Source: Yersinia similis
GTDB taxonomy: Bacteria > Pseudomonadota > Gammaproteobacteria > Enterobacterales > Enterobacteriaceae
Direction of reading: 5' to 3'
NCBI RefSeq assembly: GCF_001053095.1
Contig: NZ_CGBP01000021.1
Location: 1 to 33,513, forward strand
DNA length: 33,513 nt
Both the position numbers and the translations under genes were made by a program. Shown here piece after piece: positions 18,766 through 27,762 of the stretch. The notes under the pieces are model-generated. The model ran no database searches. It saw only the letters and a program-made list of their open reading frames with translations, and had not been told where the DNA came from. The number at the start of each line of letters is the position of its first letter. Position 1 is the first letter of the stretch.

Positions 18766-20049
18766 GTGTTGGAGCACGTATCAACTAGCTCATTGATCAT
18801 TATCTTAGTCATTATGATCATCGTTTCAGCTTACTTCTCTGCATCAGAAACCGGCATGATGACACTTAACCGGTATCGTCTGCGTCACTTATCCAAACAA
18901 GGCAACCGTGCCGCACGTCGGGTGGAAAAACTCCTACACCGCCCAGATCGCCTGATAAGTTTGGTATTGATTGGCAATAATCTGGTTAACATACTGGCAT
19001 CTGCGCTGGCGACGATTATCGGTATCCGTTTATACGGTGATGCCGGAGTGGCCATCGCAACCGGGGTGTTAACTTTTGTGGTCCTGATTTTTGCTGAAGT
19101 CATGCCAAAAACTATCGCCGCCCTTTATCCCGAACGTGTAGCATTCCCTAGCAGCATGCTACTGGCCCCTCTGCAGAAAATCATGCTGCCACTCGTGTGG
19201 CTACTGAATACCATTACTCGCGGGTTGATGCATTTATGTGGCATTAGAGGAAATGTGCATAGCAGTGATGCGATGAGTAAAGATGAATTACGCACGATAG
19301 TGAGTGAGTCCCAATCAAAAATCTCTCGTCGCAATCAAGACATGCTGATTTCAGTATTAGATCTAGAGAAAGTGACCGTCAGCGATATCATGGTGCCGCG
19401 TAATGAAGTCGTCGGTATCGATATTAATGATGATTGGAAGTCAATCATGCGCCAGCTTACACACTCGCCCCATGGCCGTATTGTGTTATATCGCCAGTCC
19501 TTGGATGACGCTATTGGCATGCTACGTGTGCGGGAAGCCTATCGGTTGATGACTGAGAAAAAGGAATTTAATAAAGAGAACCTACTGCGTGCAGCCGATG
19601 AGATCTACTTTATCCCCGAAGGCACGCCACTTAATGTACAACTGGTAAAATTCCAACGGAATAAAAAGAAAGTTGGCATGATTGTCGATGAATATGGTGA
19701 TATCCAAGGTTTAGTGACGGTTGAAGATATTCTGGAGGAGATCGTGGGTGATTTTACCACCTCAATGTCCCCAACGCTTGCGGAAGAAGTTAATCCACAA
19801 AGTGATGGTTCGGTACTGATTGATGGCAGTGCCAGCGTCCGCGAAGTGAACAAAGCCTTTAACTGGTCATTACCCGTCGATGCCCGCACTATCAATGGCA
19901 TGTTGCTAGAAGAACTAGAAGAAATTCCGCAAGCACATGTTCAAGTACGCATTGGAAATTACCAAATTGAAGTGCTTGATGTGCAGGAAAATATGATTAA
20001 ACGGGTTAAAGTGACCCCAATGACTTCCGCAGAACATTCGACCCTATAA
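18766..20049 (+). CDS. corB: CNNM/CorB family magnesium or cobalt transporter (YfjD)
   Basis: Inner-membrane protein linked to Mg/Co efflux. The 427 residues show the DUF21 (CNNM) membrane domain (about 1-185, with SASETGMMTLNRYRLRH, PDRLISLVLIGNNLVNI and EVMPKTIAALYPE), then a CBS pair (about 200-330, VSDIMVPRNEVVGIDI and EYGDIQGLVTVEDILEEIVGDF) and a C-terminal CorC/HlyC domain. The start may be GTG at 18766 or the next codon TTG at 18769, both after AAGGA; E. coli has MEHIST, which would fit TTG. Probably transcribed with ypjD. Confidence 0.94.
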   Translation: MLEHVSTSSLIIILVIMIIVSAYFSASETGMMTLNRYRLRHLSKQGNRAARRVEKLLHRPDRLISLVLIGNNLVNILASALATIIGIRLYGDAGVAIATGVLTFVVLIFAEVMPKTIAALYPERVAFPSSMLLAPLQKIMLPLVWLLNTITRGLMHLCGIRGNVHSSDAMSKDELRTIVSESQSKISRRNQDMLISVLDLEKVTVSDIMVPRNEVVGIDINDDWKSIMRQLTHSPHGRIVLYRQSLDDAIGMLRVREAYRLMTEKKEFNKENLLRAADEIYFIPEGTPLNVQLVKFQRNKKKVGMIVDEYGDIQGLVTVEDILEEIVGDFTTSMSPTLAEEVNPQSDGSVLIDGSASVREVNKAFNWSLPVDARTINGMLLEELEEIPQAHVQVRIGNYQIEVLDVQENMIKRVKVTPMTSAEHSTL

Positions 20050-20098
20050 ATAATTCTGTCTAAGCGATAGCCAGTTTAACAAGCGATAGTTAATCTAA

Positions 20099-20123
20099 TA
20101 AAAAAGACGCTTTAATCAGCGCC
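20099..20123 (-). terminator. Terminator of luxS, between converging corB and luxS
   Basis: On the minus strand GGCGCT / AGCGTC (one wobble) with a GATTAA loop is followed by TTTTTTATTAG, 27 bases after the luxS stop codon. The same hairpin followed by CTTTAT may act weakly for corB. Confidence 0.75.
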
Positions 20124-20149
20124 TTTATCATTCCCCTGCCGACTGAACA

Positions 20150-20665
20150 CTAAATATGCAGTTCAGTCAGTTTCTCTTTCGGCAGTGCCAACTCTTCGTT
20201 GTGATTGATACGCACATCACGGTCAATAATATCTTTAGCAATACTCTGAGCTTCTTCCAGCGAGTGCATATGATAAGTCCCGCACTGATATTCATTCAGC
20301 TCAGGGATCTTCCGCTGGTCAGTGACCTTCAGCACGTCCTCCATTGCCGCTTTCCAGGCATCAGCAACCCGCTGTTCATCAGGTGTACCTATCAGACTCA
20401 TGTAGAAACCCGTGCGACATCCCATTGGCGAGATATCAATAATTTCAACACCATTACCATTGAGGTGGTTCCGCATAAACCCAGCGAATAAGTGTTCTAG
20501 CGTATGAATCCCTTTCTCCGGCATCACTTCTTTATTCGGCACACAGAAGCGTAAATCAAAAACCGTTATCTCGTCGCCATGAGGAGTTTTCATCGTCTTA
20601 GCGACACGTACTGCCGGTGCTTTCATAATGGTATGGTCTACGGTAAAGCTATCCAATAATGGCAT
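20150..20665 (-). CDS. luxS: S-ribosylhomocysteine lyase LuxS
   Basis: Cleaves S-ribosylhomocysteine to homocysteine and the precursor of autoinducer AI-2, part of the activated methyl cycle. The 171 residues equal the E. coli length. The metal ligands are visible at His54 and His58 (HTLEH) and Cys128 (EYQCGTYH), with the catalytic Cys83 (MGCRTGFY). GAGG is well placed before the ATG. It diverges from micA and is the downstream neighbour of gshA, the usual enterobacterial order. Confidence 0.98.
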   Translation of the reverse strand: MPLLDSFTVDHTIMKAPAVRVAKTMKTPHGDEITVFDLRFCVPNKEVMPEKGIHTLEHLFAGFMRNHLNGNGVEIIDISPMGCRTGFYMSLIGTPDEQRVADAWKAAMEDVLKVTDQRKIPELNEYQCGTYHMHSLEEAQSIAKDIIDRDVRINHNEELALPKEKLTELHI

Positions 20666-20720
20666 TTAGTTACCTCCTCATAAAAAAGTCATATTTTTCT
20701 AATCTTTTTTTGCAACTGAT

Positions 20721-20749
20721 GAAACTTTTACTCATCCTGCGCGTCTTAA
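20721..20749 (+). promoter_or_regulatory. sigmaE-type promoter of micA
   Basis: GAAACTT at 20721-20727, 16 bases, then TCTTAA at 20744-20749, about 6 bases before the expected start of MicA at 20755. This fits the sigmaE pattern GGAACTT / TCnnA and the known envelope-stress control of micA in E. coli. Confidence 0.7.
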
Positions 20750-20754
20750 TCTAT

Positions 20755-20830
20755 GAAAGACGCGCATTTGTTATCATCATCCCTTCTATTAGAGATGTTA
20801 ATTTGGCCACAGTGATGTGGCCTTTTCTTT
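20755..20830 (+). ncRNA. micA: Small regulatory RNA MicA
   Basis: About 74-76 bases between divergent luxS and the 3' end of gshA. The 5' end GAAAGACGCGCATTTGTTAT followed by CATCATCCC is the known MicA 5' region, which pairs with ompA and other porin mRNAs with Hfq. A central hairpin of the type TCTATTAGAGA follows, and then the terminator stem GGCCACA / TGTGGCC at 20805-20822 with a TTTTCTTTTTT tract. The sequence is diverged from E. coli in the middle and terminator loop but the position and 5' end are the same. The terminator T tract reaches the last codon of gshA on the other strand. Confidence 0.88.
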
Positions 20831-20831
20831 T

Positions 20832-22391
20832 TTATTGGCCACCATGAAGCGCCAAATACTCTTCAAAGCTTAGCTTATCTTTGAGTTCTAGCTCATGTTG
20901 CCGTTGCCGTGAAGCATCACGCTCTGCGGATAACTGTTCTTCCGTCAGCAATTCCAGTGGCTCGTTTTGCAGCATTTCCCGATAATGCTCAGCCAATTCA
21001 AGCCCAACACCACCGATCCCTTTCTCTTGCATTACCTTTAGAATACGGGCAGAGAACGTCAGGTCAGGATCATCAAACGATGCGACAAGTTCATCACAAA
21101 CCTGCTGATACGCCGTGCTATCGCTACCATCCAGAACCTCTGCAACCCGACGTAAATCAGCAAACAGTGCCTTACCAACCTTCTCCAGCGGTTGACGGGA
21201 ATCACTACATCCCATCCCAATGGTCTGCCCCGGTTTACGCCCTTCTAAAATGACCCGATTCCAGTTTTTACGCGTACACAGCAGTTCATCACTGCTCATC
21301 TCTGGTGCATCAGCTAGCACACACCAAATCAGGAACAAATCGAGGAAACGCGCTTGCACCGCATCAACACCAATAGGTGAGAATGGGTTAATGTCCAGCG
21401 AACGCACTTCTATATATTCAATACCGCCACGAAGTAAAGCGTCTGACGGTGATTCTCCAGCGTGGGTAACCCGTTTAGGCCGAATAGGGGCATATAACTC
21501 ATTCTCTATCTGCAACACATTAGTATTCAGTTGCAGATGGCGATCGCCGTCTTTCAGACCTAAAGTCGCGTACTCCTCTGATGGTGTTTGAATCGCACGT
21601 TTCAGACCGTCGACGTAGGTATGTAGGTCATTAAATGTGATACCTAAATTACTTTGCGATTTATTGGTATAGCCTAAATCACTCAGCCGCAATGACGTAG
21701 CATAGGGTAAATAACACATTCCCTTACCATTGCGCTCAAACGGTAACGCCGTCTCACGCCCCTGCAGGAACGATGAGCAAATAGCCGGTGAGGCACCAAA
21801 CAGATAAGGAATAACCCAGCCAAAACGGTAATAGTTCCGGATCAGACGGAAATAACCTGCAGAAATCTCCTCCTTACCACTTTGCTCATCGGTGACACCT
21901 GCCCATGCCTGCCAAAACTCCAGTGGCAAAGAAAAGTTATAATGCACACCTGAAATCGTTTGCATCAGCGCACCGTAACGGTTTTTTAACCCTTCACGGT
22001 AAAGTGTTTTAAAGCGGCCAATATTAGACGAACCATATTTAGCGAGCTCGATATCCTGTTCAGACTCAATAAAACAAGGCATGCTCAGCGGCCACATGCG
22101 CTCATCACCCAACTTACGTGCAGTATAACGATGAATATCACGTAAAAAAGTCAACAGATGATCAATGTCACCATCGACAGGAGTAATAAACTCAAGTAGT
22201 GCCTCAGCGAAATCGGTAGTGATCCATTGATGTGTCAAAGCGGCACCCAGTGATTCTGGATGGCCCGTCGAGGCTAAATGGCCATCGGCAGTCACTCTCA
22301 ATGTTTCCCGCTCGATACCGCGACGGATCCCTTTTAGGGCTTTAGGATGCGCTTCCAACCAAGTCAACGCGTGTGATACATCCGGGATCAA
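20832..22391 (-). CDS. gshA: Glutamate-cysteine ligase
   Basis: First step of glutathione synthesis, joining glutamate and cysteine with ATP. The protein resembles E. coli GshA along its whole length, with GIERETLRV near the start, [24 protein letters not shown] and [22 protein letters not shown], which carry the metal and substrate residues. I place the start at the TTG at 22391: GGGAGG lies 5 bases upstream and the protein then begins with [12 protein letters not shown], like the E. coli enzyme, which also uses TTG. This gives 519 residues. A longer in-frame ATG at 22430 would add 13 residues without support. The unusual start codon may hold down its translation. Confidence 0.95.
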   Translation of the reverse strand: MIPDVSHALTWLEAHPKALKGIRRGIERETLRVTADGHLASTGHPESLGAALTHQWITTDFAEALLEFITPVDGDIDHLLTFLRDIHRYTARKLGDERMWPLSMPCFIESEQDIELAKYGSSNIGRFKTLYREGLKNRYGALMQTISGVHYNFSLPLEFWQAWAGVTDEQSGKEEISAGYFRLIRNYYRFGWVIPYLFGASPAICSSFLQGRETALPFERNGKGMCYLPYATSLRLSDLGYTNKSQSNLGITFNDLHTYVDGLKRAIQTPSEEYATLGLKDGDRHLQLNTNVLQIENELYAPIRPKRVTHAGESPSDALLRGGIEYIEVRSLDINPFSPIGVDAVQARFLDLFLIWCVLADAPEMSSDELLCTRKNWNRVILEGRKPGQTIGMGCSDSRQPLEKVGKALFADLRRVAEVLDGSDSTAYQQVCDELVASFDDPDLTFSARILKVMQEKGIGGVGLELAEHYREMLQNEPLELLTEEQLSAERDASRQRQHELELKDKLSFEEYLALHGGQ

Positions 22392-22473
22392 ATCGACCTC
22401 CCGCTCTTGAAAACCATAACTCATCAGCATACTGAAACTGCATAGATGTGACTACGTAAGTTTGTCACATCTT

Positions 22474-22902
22474 TTATTGCCACCAAGCGATCCCTTGCAG
22501 CGTAATCATCGTTAACACAATGTAACGCAATGCTTTTCCCAAAAATAAGAAAAAAGCCACAAAACCCCAAGGCATACGCAACCAGCCTGCCAACACGCAC
22601 ATCAAATCGCCTACTATCGGTAACCAGCTTAATAACAGAGCCGCCGGACCAAAGCGTTGGAGCCAGCCAAGTGCCACCCCCATACCACGCTGTGGCTTTA
22701 ATTCCGGTAATAAACGACCTATAACAACATTGGTTAATCCCCCTAAGGTGTTTCCGACAGTAGCAGATAACACCAGTATCGCTACGGGTGCACTATCCGC
22801 AGTTAATAGGGTGACCAACAGAATTTCAGAATTGCCGGGTAAGAGCGTTGCACTGAGAAAACTACTCCCGAACAATGAAGCAATAGCAAGAGTACTACTC
22901 AC
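22474..22902 (-). CDS. yqaA: DedA-like inner-membrane protein YqaA
   Basis: Small SNARE-associated/VTT-type membrane protein of 142 residues, the E. coli length, with about four hydrophobic segments and the LPGNSE, GNTLGGLTNVVIGR and LLSWLPIVGDLMCVLAGW motifs. Function is not known; members of the wider DedA group are involved in lipid carrier recycling. Its GTG start overlaps the TGA stop of yqaB (GTGA), so translation is coupled. gshA follows downstream on the same strand after about 80 bases. Confidence 0.9.
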   Translation of the reverse strand: MSSTLAIASLFGSSFLSATLLPGNSEILLVTLLTADSAPVAILVLSATVGNTLGGLTNVVIGRLLPELKPQRGMGVALGWLQRFGPAALLLSWLPIVGDLMCVLAGWLRMPWGFVAFFLFLGKALRYIVLTMITLQGIAWWQ

Positions 22903-23465
22903 AGCAAACGCACATCGACTATTGCCATATTCGCTCGTTTTGCCGCTTCTATACCAAAATCAGCATCTTCAAAGACAACACACTTATCCGGTCGGACACC
23001 GAGTAGTTCTGCACAGCGTAAAAATGTCTCGGGTTCTGGCTTATGTTTTGTCACATCATCAGCCCCTACGATGACATCAAAATAATTACGTAAGCCAAGA
23101 TGGCGTAAAAGCATCTCTGCCATGCTGTGTTCGCTTCCCGTACCAACAGCCATAGGTAGCCGACCATAATAGGATTTAACCACGTCTATAAGCGGTAGAG
23201 GCTTCACGTTATCTAATAGCATCGTATTCACCAACGAGGTTTTCTGTGCAGCTAAGAAATGTGGATCCAGATCTGATTGGTGATGAGCAATTATCACACC
23301 AGCAATTTTCCAGGTAGGAGCGCCATTTAAAGCGACCATAGCTTGCTCATCAAAGTGCATGCCATAAGGTGCAAGCACCTGCCGCCATGCCTGACGATGG
23401 GTAGACTCTGTATCTAAGAGGGTGCCATCCATATCAAAAATCAGACCTTCATAAAGATCGTACAT
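22899..23465 (-). CDS. yqaB: Fructose-1-phosphate phosphatase of the HAD family, YqaB
   Basis: HAD-superfamily phosphatase of 188 residues. The first motif DMDGTLLDT places the nucleophile at Asp11 and the acid/base at Asp13; the beta-phosphoglucomutase-like cap follows, then the GTGSEHS, KPEPETFL and VFEDADFGIEAAKRA motifs. In E. coli YqaB acts on fructose 1-phosphate and related sugar phosphates. It is first in a two-gene unit with yqaA, overlapping by four bases. Confidence 0.92.
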   Translation of the reverse strand: MYDLYEGLIFDMDGTLLDTESTHRQAWRQVLAPYGMHFDEQAMVALNGAPTWKIAGVIIAHHQSDLDPHFLAAQKTSLVNTMLLDNVKPLPLIDVVKSYYGRLPMAVGTGSEHSMAEMLLRHLGLRNYFDVIVGADDVTKHKPEPETFLRCAELLGVRPDKCVVFEDADFGIEAAKRANMAIVDVRLL

Positions 23466-23679
23466 CGTTAGCCCCCCCCATGAATAAAATGAAAAGCTAC
23501 TTTATCGCAAACTAACTAAATTGTCGCTCACTGTATAATTAATTGAATTTTATATAGAAAACAGACTTATCACTTAATTAAATTGCTATTAGATGGCGTA
23601 AAAACAGCTTAGTAAGCGAGTAAAAAATAGGATAAGAGAATTCAGATGTGTAGCGTAGGGTGAATTTATGACTGCCAAA
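23466..23679. other. AT-rich intergenic region upstream of yqaB, no gene found
   Basis: About 210 bases, very AT-rich in the middle (TTATATAGAAAACAG). Promoter elements for yqaB are expected at the left end. No coding frame or RNA fold is apparent. Confidence 0.5.
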
Positions 23680-23707
23680 AGCAGAAAACCCCGCCGCAGC
23701 GAGGTTT
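23680..23707 (-). terminator. Terminator after the broken tRNA-Arg copy
   Basis: On the minus strand AAACCTCGC / GCGGGGTTT with a short loop, followed by TCTGCTTTTGG. It is nearly identical to the terminator at 23850-23879, so terminator and tRNA were duplicated together. Confidence 0.75.
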
Positions 23708-23714
23708 CTTAATA

Positions 23715-23818
23715 TGGTGCACCCAGGAAGATGACTCGGCTTACGCCTCGCCCTGCGGGCCGTTGCTAAAGCAACGTTGTCTCGCTACGCTCGGCTCGAA
23801 CTTCCGACCACTCGGTTC
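23715..23818 (-). pseudogene. Broken third copy of tRNA-Arg(ACG)
   Basis: The 3' CCA, acceptor strand and part of the T arm (complement of 23715-23732) are identical to the two intact tRNA-Arg genes. A clean 63-base insertion at 23733-23795 follows in the T arm. Homology then resumes (TCGAACTTCCGACC-CTCGGTTC, to 23818) and stops at the anticodon arm; the 5' half of the tRNA is absent. It cannot fold as a tRNA. Confidence 0.8.
23733..23795. repeat. 63-bp insertion in the tRNA-Arg copy
   Basis: GC-rich segment that begins GACTCGGC and ends GCTCGGC, with an inner hairpin GTTGCT / AGCAAC at 23762-23775. It splits tRNA sequence with no loss of bases at the joint. It has no coding capacity and I do not recognise it. 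Confidence 0.65.
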
Positions 23819-23849
23819 TGATGCTCGTTTTGATAATTTACGGGAGCCA

Positions 23850-23879
23850 AAAGCAGAAAACCCCGCTATAGCGAGGTTT
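23850..23879 (-). terminator. Terminator of the tRNA operon
   Basis: On the minus strand AAACCTCGC / GCGGGGTTT with a TATA loop (one wobble pair), followed by TCTGCTTTTGG, 8 bases after the second intact tRNA-Arg. Confidence 0.82.
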
Positions 23880-23886
23880 CTTAATA

Positions 23887-23963
23887 TGGTGCACCCAGGA
23901 AGATTCGAACTTCCGACCGCTCGGTTCGTAGCCGAGTACTCTATCCAGCTGAGCTATGGGTGC
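23887..23963 (-). tRNA. tRNA-Arg(ACG), second copy
   Basis: 77 bases with encoded CCA. The acceptor GCACCCA pairs with TGGGTGC; the D arm GCTCAGCTGGATAGAGT, anticodon arm CTCGG-CTACGAA-CCGAG with anticodon ACG, and T loop TTCGAAT are complete. The ACG anticodon is edited to ICG and reads CGU, CGC and CGA. It is identical to the copy at 24021-24097 and follows it in the same transcript. Confidence 0.96.
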
Positions 23964-24020
23964 AATAATTCTTTGACACTACCTGATGTTCATTTATCTA
24001 TTTCACCATACTGCAAAATA

Positions 24021-24097
24021 TGGTGCACCCAGGAAGATTCGAACTTCCGACCGCTCGGTTCGTAGCCGAGTACTCTATCCAGCTGAGCTATGGGTGC
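24021..24097 (-). tRNA. tRNA-Arg(ACG), first copy
   Basis: 77 bases with encoded CCA, all arms complete and anticodon ACG. It lies 8 bases after tRNA-Ser on the minus strand, the enterobacterial serV-argV order. Confidence 0.97.
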
Positions 24098-24105
24098 ATA
24101 GTAAA

Positions 24106-24198
24106 TGGCGGTGAGGGAGGGATTCGAACCCTCGATACAGCTTTTGACCGTATACTCCCTTAGCAGGGGAGCGCCTTCAGCCTCTCGGCCACCTCACC
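24106..24198 (-). tRNA. serV: tRNA-Ser(GCU)
   Basis: 93 bases with encoded CCA. The acceptor GGTGAGG pairs with CCTCACC, the anticodon arm CTCCC-CTGCTAA-GGGAG carries GCU, and the long variable arm (TATACGGTCAAAAGCTGTAT) is typical of tRNA-Ser. It reads AGU and AGC and is first of the tRNA operon, downstream of csrA. Confidence 0.97.
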
Positions 24199-24263
24199 AT
24201 ACGCTTCTTGCGAATTGTACCTAACTTGCTTTTGAAGAAGCTCATCGGCACTGCGTGGCGCAC

Positions 24264-24291
24264 ATATTACTTTCCCGCACTTATAAGTCAA
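24264..24291 (-). promoter_or_regulatory. Promoter of the serV-argV tRNA operon
   Basis: On the minus strand TTGACT (complement of 24286-24291), 16 bases, then TAATAT (complement of 24264-24269), followed by the GC-rich stretch GTGCGCCACGC. A GC-rich discriminator of this type is typical of stringently controlled stable-RNA promoters. It lies about 65 bases before tRNA-Ser. Confidence 0.7.
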
Positions 24292-24520
24292 ACAATTTTT
24301 CCCAACTCGCGTTTATTTGCACACTTCACACACAACATGACCAGTTTGAAACCAAAAAGAGTGTTTTATCAACAGACAAGATAGCGATTATTGGGATATA
24401 GCCAAATACAGAGAAAATTGAATTTATCCGAGCAATAGTAACCGGACAGGCGGAGTATAGAGAAATAGCCAAAAGAAAAGAGAATTAAGGGAAACAAAAC
24501 AGAGAGTGGGAACAATAAAC
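24292..24520. other. Intergenic region between csrA and the tRNA promoter, no gene found
   Basis: About 230 bases, AT-rich, with no credible coding frame. The last part (24480-24520) is purine-rich on the plus strand, so pyrimidine-rich downstream of the csrA hairpin. Confidence 0.5.
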
Positions 24521-24554
24521 AGCAGTAGCGCCTCGTGTAACACGAGACGCTGCT
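24521..24554 (-). terminator. Hairpin terminator of csrA
   Basis: Long stem AGCGTCTCGTG / CACGAGGCGCT (one wobble pair) with a TTA loop on the minus strand, 7 bases after the csrA stop codon. The tract that follows (TGTTTATTGTT) is only partly T, so termination may be partial. Confidence 0.65.
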
Positions 24555-24560
24555 TCAAAA

Positions 24561-24746
24561 TCAGTAAGTCGTCGGTTGAGACTTTTCTGCTTGGATGCGC
24601 TGGTAGATTTCTTCACGGTGAACAGAAACCTCTTTCGGAGCATTTACACCAATTCGAACCTGGTTGCCTTTAACCCCTAATACAGTAACCGTAACCTCAT
24701 CGCCAATCATGAGTGTTTCACCAACTCGACGAGTCAGAATAAGCAT
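24561..24746 (-). CDS. csrA: Carbon storage regulator CsrA (RsmA)
   Basis: Dimeric RNA-binding protein that blocks or stabilises mRNAs by binding GGA motifs in hairpin loops; it governs glycogen, motility and virulence traits and is titrated by CsrB-type RNAs. The 61 residues equal the E. coli length, with [25 protein letters not shown] and the RNA-contact residues Leu4, Arg6 and Arg44 in the usual places (VHREEIY). AAGGAGC lies just before the ATG. It lies between alaS and the serV-argV tRNA genes, as in E. coli. Confidence 0.98.
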
Positions 24747-24937
24747 TCTTTGCTCCTTGAAAAATTAAAAGAGTCGGGTCTCTCTGTTTCCCCGCCATTA
24801 TCCATCATACACCGTGAAAACGTAAGCCATTACATTCATATAAAATGTAAGTAGCTTGGTCGAGTCCCTAACTAATACAAGTTTAGCTGAAGCAAACAAC
24901 TTTGCGTTTAACTTTGTGATTGAACTATGACAGGAAA

Positions 24938-24974
24938 ATTAAAAAACGCCATACCTAGTACCGAGATATGGCGT
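24938..24974 (-). terminator. Rho-independent terminator of alaS
   Basis: On the minus strand ACGCCATA / TATGGCGT closes over an inner CTCGGTACTAGG hairpin and is followed by TTTTTAATTTT, about 20 bases after the alaS stop codon. Confidence 0.88.
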
Positions 24975-24995
24975 GTTGATTTAATAGATGATTAC

Positions 24996-27623
24996 TTACA
25001 TCCGGGATGCTACCCATGCTTCTACGCTGGCTAATGCCTCTGGCAAAGCCTGCACATCAGTCCCCCCCGCCTGAGCCATATCAGGACGACCACCGCCTTT
25101 ACCGCCCACCTGCTGAGCAATGTCCGCGATTAATTCACCCGCTTTTACTTTACCTGTCAGGTCCTTGGTCACCCCAACAATCAAACTTACCTTATCATCA
25201 GTTGTGGTGGCCAATACGATAATGGCAGAACCCAGTTGATTTTTAAGGTCATCGACCATTGTCCGTAGCATTTTTGGTTCAACGTTATCCAACTGACTGA
25301 CCAAAAGCTTCACACCATTGATCAGTTTCGCACTTGAGGACAACGAAGCACTTTCTTGAGCCGCCTGTTGATCTTTCAACTGTTGCAACTCGCGCTCAAG
25401 CATTTTGCTGCGGTCCAATACCGCCCGGACTTTATCTGCCAGATTATGAATATCACCTTTCACCAGATGAGCGACGTCCTGTAACAGGTCACTTTGCTGA
25501 TGCAATAAAGCAATCGCGCCCTCGCCAGTGACGGCTTCAATGCGACGAATACCAGCAGCCGTGCCAGATTCTGTCAGTATACGGAATAACCCTATATCCC
25601 CCGTACGGCTGGCATGAGTTCCCCCACACAACTCTGTCGAGAAGTCACCCATGGTCAGAACACGTACTTGGTCATCATATTTCTCGCCGAACAGTGCCAT
25701 CGCACCTTTTTCTTTCGCCGCATCCAGTTCCATCACTTCGGTCTGAACCGGCATGTTACGGCGGATTTGTTCATTGACCAGATCTTCTACCAACCGGATT
25801 TGTTCCGGCTTCATTGCTTCAAAATGGGAGAAGTCAAAGCGCAGATATTTGTCATTAACCAGTGACCCCTTCTGGGCCACATGCTCGCCTAAGACGTTAC
25901 GCAACGCAGCATGCAATAAGTGGGTCGCGGAGTGATTCAGACGAATGCGGTTACGACGCACAACATCAACCAATGCTTCGACGCTGTGGTTAACCCGTAA
26001 CGTACCGGTAGTCAATATTCCTACATGCCCGATAGCCTGACCATATTTCTGAGTATCAGTAACGCTAAAGGTTGCAGTCGCATTTTTCAGCTCCCCTTTA
26101 TCGCCAACCTGCCCGCCTGATTCACCGTAGAATGGTGTCCGATTCAGTACGACAACGGCTTCTTCACCCGCGTGAATCTCATCAACAGCCTCGCCATTAC
26201 GGAATAGAGCGGTAACCGTCGCGTGTTGTTGCACATGGTCATAACCAGAAAATTGGCTTGCGCTATCAACACGGATCAGGCTGTTATAATCTGCGCCAAA
26301 ACCACTGGATTCACGGGCCCGACGACGCTGAGCCTCCATTGCTTGCTCAAAACCAGCTTCATCGACTTTCAGGTTACGTTCGCGACAAACATCTGCCGTT
26401 AGATCAACAGGGAAGCCGTAGGTATCGTACAAGCGGAAAGCCGTTTCTCCATCAAGGGTATCGCCGGTAAGCTTGCTGAGCTCATCATCAAGCAGCGCCA
26501 GACCACGCTCTAACGTCCTGGCGAACTGTTCTTCTTCCGTCTTTAATACTTGTTCTACCATCGCTTGCTGTTGCTTTAACTCAGCAGCAGCAGGCCCCAT
26601 AACCGCGATCAAGGGAGCAACCAGTTTGTAGAAGAAAGTCTCTTTTGCACCCAGCATATTCCCGTGGCGAATTGCACGGCGAATAATACGGCGTAAGACA
26701 TAGCCACGGTTTTCATTCGATGGGATCACACCATCTGAAATCAAGAAAGCGCAAGAGCGAATGTGATCAGCAATAACCCGCAACGATTTGCTGGACAGAT
26801 CCGTCGCTCCCGTGACATCTGCGACTGCAGTAATCAAATCGCGGAACAGGTCAATCTCATAATTAGAATTAACATGCTGTAATACCGCAGCAATACGCTC
26901 CAGCCCCATGCCAGTATCAACCGATGGCTTAGGCAATGGCAGCATCGTGCCGTCAGACTGACGGTTAAACTGCATAAAGACGATATTCCAGATCTCGATA
27001 TAGCGATCGCCATCTTCTTCTGCAGATCCTGGCGGGCCCCCCCATATATGATCACCATGGTCAAAGAAAATCTCTGAACATGGGCCACAAGGGCCGGTGT
27101 CACCCATTTGCCAGAAGTTATCTGAGGCAAAGGCACCACCTTTGTTATCACCGATACGGATGATACGCTCATGAGGAACACCGACTTCATTAGCCCAGAT
27201 GTTATAGGCTTCGTCATCGGTCTCGTATACCGTTACCCAAAGTTTTTCTTTTGGTAAATTAAACCACTGTTCACTGGTCAGTAACTCCCAAGCGAAGTTG
27301 ATAGCATCATGCTTGAAGTAATCGCCGAAGCTGAAGTTACCCAACATTTCGAAGAAAGTATGATGACGTGCGGTATAACCTACGTTTTCCAGGTCGTTAT
27401 GCTTACCACCCGCTCGCACGCAGCGCTGAGAGGTCGTCGCACGGGAATAGGCCCGTTTATCCAAACCTAAGAAAACGTCCTTAAACTGGTTCATCCCGGC
27501 ATTGGTAAACAACAGCGTAGGGTCATTATTAGGGACCAAAGAGCTGCTTGATACAACCTGGTGTCCCTTGCTATGGAAGAAATCGAGAAACGCTTGACGG
27601 ATCTCAGCGGTGCTCTTGCTCAT
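24996..27623 (-). CDS. alaS: Alanyl-tRNA synthetase
   Basis: Class II synthetase of 875 residues, within one residue of E. coli AlaS. It has the catalytic core (about 1-440, with [39 protein letters not shown]), the editing domain with zinc ligands in [11 protein letters not shown] and [15 protein letters not shown], and a C-terminal coiled coil and C-Ala domain (about 700-875) ending [17 protein letters not shown]. It charges tRNA-Ala and hydrolyses mischarged Ser- and Gly-tRNA-Ala. recX lies upstream and csrA downstream on the same strand, each separated by more than 130 bases. Confidence 0.98.
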   Translation of the reverse strand: MSKSTAEIRQAFLDFFHSKGHQVVSSSSLVPNNDPTLLFTNAGMNQFKDVFLGLDKRAYSRATTSQRCVRAGGKHNDLENVGYTARHHTFFEMLGNFSFGDYFKHDAINFAWELLTSEQWFNLPKEKLWVTVYETDDEAYNIWANEVGVPHERIIRIGDNKGGAFASDNFWQMGDTGPCGPCSEIFFDHGDHIWGGPPGSAEEDGDRYIEIWNIVFMQFNRQSDGTMLPLPKPSVDTGMGLERIAAVLQHVNSNYEIDLFRDLITAVADVTGATDLSSKSLRVIADHIRSCAFLISDGVIPSNENRGYVLRRIIRRAIRHGNMLGAKETFFYKLVAPLIAVMGPAAAELKQQQAMVEQVLKTEEEQFARTLERGLALLDDELSKLTGDTLDGETAFRLYDTYGFPVDLTADVCRERNLKVDEAGFEQAMEAQRRRARESSGFGADYNSLIRVDSASQFSGYDHVQQHATVTALFRNGEAVDEIHAGEEAVVVLNRTPFYGESGGQVGDKGELKNATATFSVTDTQKYGQAIGHVGILTTGTLRVNHSVEALVDVVRRNRIRLNHSATHLLHAALRNVLGEHVAQKGSLVNDKYLRFDFSHFEAMKPEQIRLVEDLVNEQIRRNMPVQTEVMELDAAKEKGAMALFGEKYDDQVRVLTMGDFSTELCGGTHASRTGDIGLFRILTESGTAAGIRRIEAVTGEGAIALLHQQSDLLQDVAHLVKGDIHNLADKVRAVLDRSKMLERELQQLKDQQAAQESASLSSSAKLINGVKLLVSQLDNVEPKMLRTMVDDLKNQLGSAIIVLATTTDDKVSLIVGVTKDLTGKVKAGELIADIAQQVGGKGGGRPDMAQAGGTDVQALPEALASVEAWVASRM

Positions 27624-27762
27624 AATTGTCCTGAAATCAAGCTAAAAGGATGGCCCGTGAGCAAATCGTGTACAGATTCGCGACAACGCAATGGATAAGC
27701 TCACGAACAAAAGTTGGAATAAGATAAATTTTCTTCAGAAGGAAGTAAAATCCCACGTGCAT

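Noticed and set aside
22392-22430. The upstream ATG of gshA at 22430
   Set aside because: The TTG at 22391 has a much better ribosome binding site and the start of the E. coli enzyme, which also uses TTG.
23763-24065. A 100-codon plus-strand frame across the tRNA-Arg genes
   Set aside because: It is antisense to two tRNA-Arg genes; the predicted peptide (GRFELPTARF-type) is the usual false protein read from tRNA-Arg complements.
23680-24198. An integrated element at the tRNA cluster
   Set aside because: No integrase, att repeat of useful length, or foreign genes lie nearby. The only disturbance is the 63-base insertion and a partial duplication.
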